Shown: piece after piece, positions 15,372 to 20,769 of the stretch
How positions within the stretch are numbered: the first letter of the stretch is position 1
How the letters are laid out: each line of letters starts with the position of its first letter
Origin: a bacterium
Lineage (GTDB): Bacteria; SZUA-79; Acidulodesulfobacterales; Acidulodesulfobacteraceae
Length of the DNA: 26,794 nt
Direction of reading: 5' to 3'
NCBI GenBank assembly: GCA_021799935.1
Contig: JAJYZM010000001.1
Location: forward strand, 1-26,794
Translations under genes and position numbers: made by a program
The notes under the pieces: generated by a model
What the model was told of the DNA's origin: nothing
The model's database searches: none
What the model saw: the letters and a program-made list of their open reading frames with translations, nothing else

Positions 15372-16771
15372 AATTTCTCCAATTTTCTGTAAATCGTTTT
15401 TAATCCTATTTTAAGGTCGTTGGCGGTTTTAACTTTATTAAAACCGTTCATTTCCAATGTTTTTTGTATAATAATGTTTTCGGCGTCCTCCATGGCTGTT
15501 CCGAAAGGTATTCTGATAAAATCGTCCCTGCAGGATTTTGAAAAAAAAAGTCCTGAATATTTTTCTTTTAGATAGCCGGGCAGCAGAGATTCGTCGGCGA
15601 TACCGCCTTTTGAAACGGCGGTCATATATTCTATAATATTTTTAAGCTCCCTTACGTTGCCCGGATAATCGTAGCTTAATAGAAAATCTAATGCCTCTTT
15701 GCTTATTCCGCTAATTTTCTTTCCGTTTTCGTTCGAAAAATCTTCTAAGAACTTCTTTATAAGAACGGGTATGTCTTCTTTTCTTTCTCTCAGCGGTATG
15801 AGCTTTAAATTTATTACGTTAAGCCTGTAATATAAATCCTTCCTGAATTCTCCGCTTGAAACCTTTTTTTCTATATCCTGGGATGCCGCTATAACTCTTA
15901 TGTCTATTTTAATGGTTTTATTTCCGCCGACTCTTTCAAATTCCTTTTCCTGCAGTACCCGCAATATTTTAGACTGGGTCTTCAAGGAAATCTCTCCTAT
16001 TTCGTCTAGAAAAATCGTTCCTCCGTCCGCCATCTCGAATCTCCCCCTGTATAAAGAATCCGCGCCCGTATAAGCCCCTTTCTCATGCCCGAAAAGCTCG
16101 CTTTCTAAAATAGCCTCCGAAAGAGCGGCGCAGTTTACTTTAACAAAAGGTTTATTTTTCTTCCGGGAATTATTGACTATAATATTTGCAAGAAGTTCTT
16201 TGCCCGTTCCCGTCTCTCCCTCTATAAGCACCGTAGAATTGGTGCCGGAAATAGCAATAGCCGTGTTGACTATAGCGGTCATTTTCCGGGAGGATGTTAT
16301 AAGACTGCCGAAATTAAATTTTTCGTCGAGCCTGTTTTTAAGAACGTTCAACTCGTCGATAAGGCTTTTATTAGATATTATACGCTTAATTATCAGTTCG
16401 AGCTCGTCTAAGTTTACGGGCTTCGTAATATAATCGAATGCTCCGAGTTTCATGGCTTCAACCGCGGTTTTTACGGAACTGAAGCCGGTCGCCACTATAA
16501 TTTCGGGATTCCAGACCCTTCTGCCGTCTTTTACCGCTTTTAATAAATCCAATCCTGTTCCGTCGGGCAGTTTAAGGTCGGTAATTATAATATCTATTTT
16601 ATCTTTATTGCCGGAATCTACGGAATCCAATATTCCGAATGCGGTCTTAAGGCAGTCTGCTTCAAAAACTCTGTGTCCTTTAAGGTTGAGATATTCCGAA
16701 AGTCCGTTCCGTGCGGCGTCGTCGTCTTCGACTATCAGTATGACCGCAGGTTTTTGGGAAGGTTCGTTCAT
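15368..16771 (-). CDS. Sigma-54-dependent response regulator, NtrC family
   Basis: This is a three-domain activator of 467 residues. The receiver has an acidic cluster VEDDDAA (15-20), phosphoacceptor D65 in TDLKLPDG and TKPVN with the conserved Lys. The AAA+ domain has GETGTGKE (Walker A), GHEKGAYTGAD as sigma-54 contact loop (Tyr in place of the usual Phe, a known functional variant) and GGTIFLDEIGE (Walker B). A Fis-type HTH ends the protein (GFNKVKTANDLKIGLKTIYRKLEKF). It follows its kinase gene by 6 bp, so the two form a pair. It is convergent with the TPR gene: their stop codons overlap in the four bases TTAA at 15368-15371. The regulon is unknown; no clear -24/-12 promoter was found in the intergenic regions. 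Confidence 0.92.
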   Translation of the reverse strand: MNEPSQKPAVILIVEDDDAARNGLSEYLNLKGHRVFEADCLKTAFGILDSVDSGNKDKIDIIITDLKLPDGTGLDLLKAVKDGRRVWNPEIIVATGFSSVKTAVEAMKLGAFDYITKPVNLDELELIIKRIISNKSLIDELNVLKNRLDEKFNFGSLITSSRKMTAIVNTAIAISGTNSTVLIEGETGTGKELLANIIVNNSRKKNKPFVKVNCAALSEAILESELFGHEKGAYTGADSLYRGRFEMADGGTIFLDEIGEISLKTQSKILRVLQEKEFERVGGNKTIKIDIRVIAASQDIEKKVSSGEFRKDLYYRLNVINLKLIPLRERKEDIPVLIKKFLEDFSNENGKKISGISKEALDFLLSYDYPGNVRELKNIIEYMTAVSKGGIADESLLPGYLKEKYSGLFFSKSCRDDFIRIPFGTAMEDAENIIIQKTLEMNGFNKVKTANDLKIGLKTIYRKLEKF

Positions 16772-16777
16772 TTTTAA

Positions 16778-17806
16778 TTATTGCAGGTCTTTCATTACAA
16801 CGGAAATCTTAGTACCAAGCCCTTTTTTCGACTCGATATTTATATTAAACCCATGGGCGTCCAGGATTCTTTTAGTCAATGCAAGGCCAAGTCCGGCTCC
16901 CGTTTTTTTCGTGGTGAAAAAAGGCTCGAAAATCTTTTTAAGCGCTTCTTTTTGTATTCCTGCCCCGCGGTCCTCAAACGTCAAAGATACTTTATTTAAA
17001 ATATAGGAAGAGTAAATAAAAACGCCGCCTTTTCCGCCTTCATAAGATTCTGCCGCATTTAATATTAAATTTTTAAATACCTGAAGCATTAAATCTTTAT
17101 CCATTCTAATATAAATATTTTTATCCACCGAATCGGAAAAACTTATTTCTTTTGCTAAAAGTAAGTTTTTAACGGTTTTATAGGCTTCGTTTATCAATTC
17201 CGAAAGATTAGCCTCTTCCGGATTTATATCGAAATCTTTGGTAAATTTCAATATGCCGTCCATAGTCTGCGCGAGCTTAGCCGTTTCGCTTTCTATCAAT
17301 CCGCCGGTTTTAACGATGCCGTCTTTATTCTTCTCTACATTTTTAACTTTCTCGGTCAAAACTCTGGAATTTATCAAAACGGAATTTATATTGCCTTTAA
17401 TCTCGTGCATAATAGTCGAAGGTATTTCCAGAATGTTTTTTTCTAACGACCTTAAAGATGATTCGGCATTATCCTGCGCTTCTATAAGCCCGTAAAAATA
17501 TATATACATAAATATTATAAGACCGACCGCTAATAAGAGCGCCGCGGCAAAGATAGAATAAAAAGAAGCGGCGCCGAAACCGCCGTATAACGATGGATAA
17601 GCAAGTTTTAATCCGTTATTTCCGTTAACGAAGATCATGCCCGATTGTTTAAAGGAATATATCGAACCGGGAGTTTTTGAATGCAGGACGTCGAACATCC
17701 GGAAAGCCGTATATGCAAAAAAACCGATGGTTAGAGCCGTCAAACCGGCAATAAAACTTAACAGGAAAACTTTAAACTTTTTAGTTTTCGTCATTTGCAT
17801 TATCAT
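16778..17806 (-). CDS. Membrane histidine kinase, short two-TM type
   Basis: This 342-residue kinase has two transmembrane segments (about 12-36 and 78-105) enclosing roughly 40 periplasmic residues, then directly a dimerisation helix with no clear HAMP or PAS domain. The H-box reads IMHEIKGNINSVL with H134, where HE-[IL]-RNPL is usual. The ATPase domain is complete: NLILNAAES (N-box), DRGAGI (G1), FEPFFTTK (F-box) and GAGLGLALTKRIL (G2). It is likely the partner of the NtrC-type regulator 6 bp downstream. The first ATG (17806) has no ribosome site and sits at the predicted transcription start of the promoter at 17814-17842; ATGs at codons 3 and 5 are alternatives. Confidence 0.88.
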   Translation of the reverse strand: MIMQMTKTKKFKVFLLSFIAGLTALTIGFFAYTAFRMFDVLHSKTPGSIYSFKQSGMIFVNGNNGLKLAYPSLYGGFGAASFYSIFAAALLLAVGLIIFMYIYFYGLIEAQDNAESSLRSLEKNILEIPSTIMHEIKGNINSVLINSRVLTEKVKNVEKNKDGIVKTGGLIESETAKLAQTMDGILKFTKDFDINPEEANLSELINEAYKTVKNLLLAKEISFSDSVDKNIYIRMDKDLMLQVFKNLILNAAESYEGGKGGVFIYSSYILNKVSLTFEDRGAGIQKEALKKIFEPFFTTKKTGAGLGLALTKRILDAHGFNINIESKKGLGTKISVVMKDLQ

Positions 17807-17813
17807 AATATAT

Positions 17814-17842
17814 ATTTTATTACATCTTTAATTAAAAATCAA
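17814..17842 (-). promoter_or_regulatory. Candidate promoter for the kinase/regulator pair
   Basis: On the minus strand TTGATT (17842-17837), a 17-bp spacer and TAAAAT (17819-17814). Transcription would start at about 17807, next to the ATG at 17806. It lies downstream of the terminator at 17872-17910, so the pair is probably transcribed apart from the cytochrome-porin gene. Confidence 0.45.
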
Positions 17843-17871
17843 AAAATCTTTTAGCGGACATTTTTTAGATA

Positions 17872-17910
17872 GAAATGAAAAAGCGGAAGGGCTGAAAAGC
17901 CCTTCCGCTT
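17872..17910 (-). terminator. Rho-independent terminator after the cytochrome-porin gene
   Basis: A perfect 13-bp stem (17881-17893 with 17898-17910) has a 4-base loop, and on the minus strand is followed by a T-rich stretch (TTTCATTTC). It begins about 44 bp after the stop of the gene ending at 17954. It is the clearest intrinsic terminator in the window. Confidence 0.88.
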
Positions 17911-17953
17911 TAATTTTATTGCGTTTGCATCACAACACTGCGTCGGCGCAGGA

Positions 17954-19363
17954 TTAGAATGCAAAGTCGAGACCCGTGCCAACTGTATCGTCTTCCTGCT
18001 GGTTCGTAAACGTGTATCCGAGATAAAGATGCGCGTTGTAGGCTAAATTGATTTCAGCCTGAAGGTCAAGCGCATTCTTTATGCCGTTATAAGATGTACC
18101 GGGAAATATAGGACCGCCATATAAAGTATTGATGTCAGTCGTTACTCCATTACCCTTGCCAGCTACACCGTTTGCGAACTCCAATTCCGAATTTTTATGC
18201 GTCCAGGAATACTGCGCATAGTCAGCCGTCAACATAATACCATTATTCATAACTGGCAATATATATCTGCCGTATGCTTCAAAAGTGCTGTAGCCGTTAG
18301 ATGTATCGGTTATGCCGTAAGGCAATGTCTGGCCGCTTGAAGCATATGGATTAGAATCGCTCTGGACCATATAGGTTAAGCCAAGCTCGTAAACATCGTT
18401 GGCAAGGTCGACATCGACGCCGTTAACCATAACGCGGTTGGTCCATGCATTACCGTTTACCGCAATTGGTTCCGAAACGGTCCCGCCGTAGTAACCAAAT
18501 TCAAGCTGTCCCATTGGTATTGGAGCATATTCCTTTAACTGATAAGTATATTCCATAGCGTTAGAAGTCGTTCCGCCGGTAAGAGCTTCTGCATTAGAAG
18601 CACCCGTGATAGCAGGATAAGAACCCTGATCATTCGTAACCGTTACTTTATACCACAAATGATAACCAGGCGTTCCGTAAAGTTCAAATCCTGGATTTTT
18701 AGCGCCAACTAACAAACCTCCTTCTCCGTCATAACCAACGTTTAAAGCTTGAGCGTTGCCGTCAGCTGGACCAGCGTTAACGTATATCTGTTCTTGTCTC
18801 TGAAAGTAGGCAGATGCAACTTTTACCTGACCTAATTTTAAGTTGAACAGATGAGGGGCTAATCCTAATCCGCTACCTAACCCGTTAATCGAAGCGACAA
18901 CCTGATGCTGGCTTAAAGAGTTACCTGCACTACCTGCATAATGCACATAAAACGACATTGAATTTGCAAGAGGCGTATATAATTTGTATGCGCCTGCGGT
19001 CACTAAATCAATTCCTGCACTGAAAGCATCAGTTGAAGCCTTGGCGTTCTCATTCGTATAATGCTGGTAACCGATAGTTCCTTCCACCATTACCGGAATC
19101 GGCCATGGATTCGGAAGGCTAAGCCCTTCGGCAATCTGAGTTGCGTCGGCAGGGGTTCCGTTTGTGCCCGGAAGCCTGAAGCCGTTTCTCCAGAATGCTC
19201 TTCCGAACGGGTTAAGGTTTGGGAAAACAGTATGGCAAACTGCGCATGAAAAATGATACTTTTGTGAAAAAGCCGGGATTGCGTTTGCTTTTTTCGGAGC
19301 CATCGCGAACGAAAGCGCCAAAACAAACAAGGCAACCATAGCTATTATTAATTTCTTTTTCAT
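17954..19363 (-). CDS. Fused monoheme cytochrome c / outer-membrane beta-barrel, Cyc2-like
   Basis: The 469-residue protein has a signal peptide (KKKLIIAMVALFVLALSFAM, cleavage after ANA at residue 28) and one heme site CAVCH (C40, C43, H44) just 12 residues into the mature chain. The context AFSQKYHFSCAVCHTVFP-x-LNPFGRAF resembles the N-terminus of Cyc2 iron-oxidising porin-cytochromes and of related uncharacterised cytochrome-barrel proteins. The rest is rich in Gly, Tyr, Asn and alternating strands and ends in LDFAF, an aromatic C-terminus typical of outer-membrane barrels. ATG 19363 is chosen because GAGAGGAAAG precedes it; an upstream TTG (19411) would add 16 residues before the signal peptide. 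Promoters at 19472-19500 and 19569-19596 and a terminator at 17872 bound the unit. Role inferred: electron transfer across the outer membrane, perhaps from Fe(II). Confidence 0.75.
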   Translation of the reverse strand: MKKKLIIAMVALFVLALSFAMAPKKANAIPAFSQKYHFSCAVCHTVFPNLNPFGRAFWRNGFRLPGTNGTPADATQIAEGLSLPNPWPIPVMVEGTIGYQHYTNENAKASTDAFSAGIDLVTAGAYKLYTPLANSMSFYVHYAGSAGNSLSQHQVVASINGLGSGLGLAPHLFNLKLGQVKVASAYFQRQEQIYVNAGPADGNAQALNVGYDGEGGLLVGAKNPGFELYGTPGYHLWYKVTVTNDQGSYPAITGASNAEALTGGTTSNAMEYTYQLKEYAPIPMGQLEFGYYGGTVSEPIAVNGNAWTNRVMVNGVDVDLANDVYELGLTYMVQSDSNPYASSGQTLPYGITDTSNGYSTFEAYGRYILPVMNNGIMLTADYAQYSWTHKNSELEFANGVAGKGNGVTTDINTLYGGPIFPGTSYNGIKNALDLQAEINLAYNAHLYLGYTFTNQQEDDTVGTGLDFAF

Positions 19364-19444
19364 AACTTTCCTCTCTTTTAAAATTAAAGTTAAAACTAAA
19401 AATTTAATCAAATTGGGAACTTGATTTCTAATCTTTCTCCTCTG

Positions 19445-19454
19445 CCACCTCCTT
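19445..19454 (-). promoter_or_regulatory. Orphan Shine-Dalgarno sequence in the cytochrome-porin leader
   Basis: The minus strand reads AAGGAGGTGG, a full match to the 16S anti-Shine-Dalgarno, but no ATG, GTG or TTG follows within 30 bases. It sits about 11-20 nt from the predicted start of the proximal promoter. Such 5'-end sites can stabilise mRNA by binding ribosomes (STAB-SD in Bacillus). Confidence 0.5.
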
Positions 19455-19471
19455 AAAAGATTTTATATTAT

Positions 19472-19500
19472 TTTATATATCTAAAACTCCCTTTTGTCAA
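19472..19500 (-). promoter_or_regulatory. Proximal promoter (P2) of the cytochrome-porin gene
   Basis: Minus strand: TTGACA (19500-19495), a 17-bp spacer and TATAAA (19477-19472). Perfect -35, 5 of 6 at -10. The start would be near 19465, with a leader of about 100 nt. Confidence 0.7.
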
Positions 19501-19516
19501 TATCTTTTTGCGAACG

Positions 19517-19535
19517 GATAATCATAATATATATC
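19517..19535. promoter_or_regulatory. Possible Fur-type operator
   Basis: The 19 bases GATAATCATAATATATATC match the classical Fur box at 15 of 19 positions by eye. The site lies between the two promoters of the cytochrome-porin gene. In AT-rich DNA such a match can occur by chance. Confidence 0.3.
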
Positions 19536-19542
19536 GTCCGAC

Positions 19543-19561
19543 AGGCTAAATACTTTAGCCT
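19543..19561. promoter_or_regulatory. 8-bp palindrome at the start of the distal transcript
   Basis: AGGCTAAA (19543-19550), a 3-base loop and TTTAGCCT (19554-19561) are perfectly complementary. The distal promoter would start at about 19562, so the hairpin occupies the first 20 bases of that RNA. It could be an operator or a 5' stabilising hairpin. Confidence 0.5.
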
Positions 19562-19568
19562 TGATTTA

Positions 19569-19596
19569 ATTATAATACCTATATTTTATATGTCAA
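19569..19596 (-). promoter_or_regulatory. Distal promoter (P1) of the cytochrome-porin gene
   Basis: Minus strand: TTGACA (19596-19591), a 16-bp spacer and TATAAT (19574-19569). Both hexamers are perfect consensus. It lies just after the cytochrome c stop codon and would give a leader of about 200 nt. Confidence 0.7.
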
Positions 19597-19622
19597 GACC
19601 TTTTTAGTTTTTTTTATTTTAT

Positions 19623-20012
19623 TTATTTTAACGATTCCAGATAAGACGCAAGTTCATAAAGCTCTTTCTTGGAAAGCATCTTGTGGTCCGGCATAATAGC
19701 CATATAGGACTTTCCGTCTATTTTTAACGTGGAACCCGGTTTAAAATTTTTCGCCGGCGCAGCAATCTGAACTTCAAGCCATTTGACAGAATGTTTTGCA
19801 AGTCCTTCCTTAGAAAGGTCGGGCCCTACGCTTCCGCCTTTTTTGCCTATGGTATGGCAGGCAAGACAGTCTATGCCCCTTTTGTTGGAATGGATAAGCC
19901 GATTGCCGAGCTGTGCGGCGGATAATTTTACCGGAGCGTTAAGGGCGCGAACGGCAATGTAGCCCAGAACTATGACGAGAATAATAAATACTGCCGTTAT
20001 GCCTTTTTTCAT
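19623..20012 (-). CDS. Small monoheme cytochrome c, membrane-anchored or periplasmic
   Basis: This 129-residue class I-type cytochrome has an N-terminal hydrophobic segment (GITAVFIILVIVLGYIAV, residues 4-21) that may be a signal peptide or an uncleaved anchor. One heme site CLACH (C49, C52, H53) is followed by GGSVGPDLS, as in many small cytochromes, and a probable axial Met107 in the sequence MPDHKML. The C-terminal helix KKELYELASYLESL is typical. ATG 20012 is chosen because it starts the signal segment and AAGTGG lies upstream. The open frame extends to 20078, but that extension only translates a dispersed repeat. It lies upstream of the Cyc2-like gene and downstream of apt. It is a candidate periplasmic electron carrier for the barrel cytochrome. 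Confidence 0.88.
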   Translation of the reverse strand: MKKGITAVFIILVIVLGYIAVRALNAPVKLSAAQLGNRLIHSNKRGIDCLACHTIGKKGGSVGPDLSKEGLAKHSVKWLEVQIAAPAKNFKPGSTLKIDGKSYMAIMPDHKMLSKKELYELASYLESLK

Positions 20013-20048
20013 AAAAACACCACTTAAAAATATTTGAATTTGAAAATT

Positions 20049-20078
20049 ATTATATAGATTGCTTCGCTTCGCTCGCAA
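20049..20078 (-). promoter_or_regulatory. Possible promoter for the small cytochrome, partly formed by the repeat
   Basis: Minus strand: TTGCGA (20078-20073, inside the repeat), an 18-bp spacer and TATAAT (20054-20049, just outside). The start would be near 20042, giving a 30-nt leader with a ribosome site. The -35 matches consensus at only 4 of 6. Confidence 0.3.
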
Positions 20079-20082
20079 TGAC
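20056..20082. repeat. Half copy of the dispersed palindromic repeat
   Basis: It matches the inverse of 1063-1089 at 26 of 27 bases. It lies in the gap between apt and the small cytochrome gene. Confidence 0.85.
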
Positions 20083-20090
20083 GCCCGATC

Positions 20091-20609
20091 TTAATAATCG
20101 AATTTCATTAAAGCGTTTACCTTATGAGGCTTGAGCTTGTCCGAGCCTTTCAAGAACGAAAGTTCCGCAAGAAACGCCGTGTCGACGACTTCAGCGCTAA
20201 AACTCTCGACCAGTCCGATAGTCGCGAGAGCCGTTCCGCCGGTCGCAAGAACGTCGTCGGCGATGATTACCCTGTCGCCCGCCTTCAGCGCATCCTTGTG
20301 TATTTCGAGGGTCGCGCTTCCGTATTCGAGGTCGTAGTTCAAAGACGAACACTCGTAGGGAAGTTTGCCGGGCTTCCTGACCATTATAACGCCTGCGCCG
20401 AGCCTGTAGGCAAGCGGCGCGCCCACGACGAATCCTCTGGCTTCTATGCAGACGACGTAATCTATTTTTTCGGCTATATACGACCCGGCCAGCGAATCCA
20501 TAGCATACGCGAACGCTTTCGCGTCGGCAAGCAGAGGCGTAATATCTTTGAAGTTAATCCCTTTTTTAGGAAAATCGGGAATTTCACGGATAAATTGTTT
20601 TAGGTCCAT
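20091..20609 (-). CDS. apt: Adenine phosphoribosyltransferase
   Basis: Apt salvages adenine to AMP using PRPP. The 172-residue length is standard. The N-terminal [23 protein letters not shown] is the family signature, [18 protein letters not shown] follows, and the PRPP-binding loop is [14 protein letters not shown] (114-127). It has its own consensus promoter at 20684-20712 and lies 78 bp upstream of the small cytochrome gene, so it might be co-transcribed with it. The Shine-Dalgarno is weak. Confidence 0.96.
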   Translation of the reverse strand: MDLKQFIREIPDFPKKGINFKDITPLLADAKAFAYAMDSLAGSYIAEKIDYVVCIEARGFVVGAPLAYRLGAGVIMVRKPGKLPYECSSLNYDLEYGSATLEIHKDALKAGDRVIIADDVLATGGTALATIGLVESFSAEVVDTAFLAELSFLKGSDKLKPHKVNALMKFDY

Positions 20610-20683
20610 CTTCGTTATTCTTAAAGGGCGCGGATTAAAGTCCGTCCCCTGTTAATGCAACGTTATTTTTGTTTACGATAATA

Positions 20684-20712
20684 ATTATATATTTACGAAA
20701 ATTAATTGTCAA
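20684..20712 (-). promoter_or_regulatory. Consensus sigma-70 promoter of apt
   Basis: Minus strand: TTGACA (20712-20707), a 17-bp spacer and TATAAT (20689-20684). Both hexamers and the spacing are consensus. The start would be near 20677, leaving a leader of about 68 nt. Confidence 0.75.
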
Positions 20713-20769
20713 TACCGGAAAGCGGAAGTTTTATCATTGCATTGAAAAAAATAGGTCCCTTTTTTCCCG

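Noticed and set aside
19364..19411. TTG start for the cytochrome-porin protein
   Set aside because: No ribosome site at proper distance; ATG 19363 has one and begins the signal peptide directly.
20013..20078. N-terminal extension of the small cytochrome
   Set aside because: The first residues (MRAKRSNL) simply translate the dispersed repeat; ATG 20012 begins a normal signal segment with a ribosome site.
20124..20603. Plus-strand open frame of 159 codons covering apt
   Set aside because: It is a shadow of apt, whose motifs and promoter are clear; no family likeness.
20720..20769. Terminator after surE-to-glycosyltransferase run
   Set aside because: A and T tracts flank GGGACC near 20745-20765, but the pairing is weak and no clear stem-loop plus T-run could be made.
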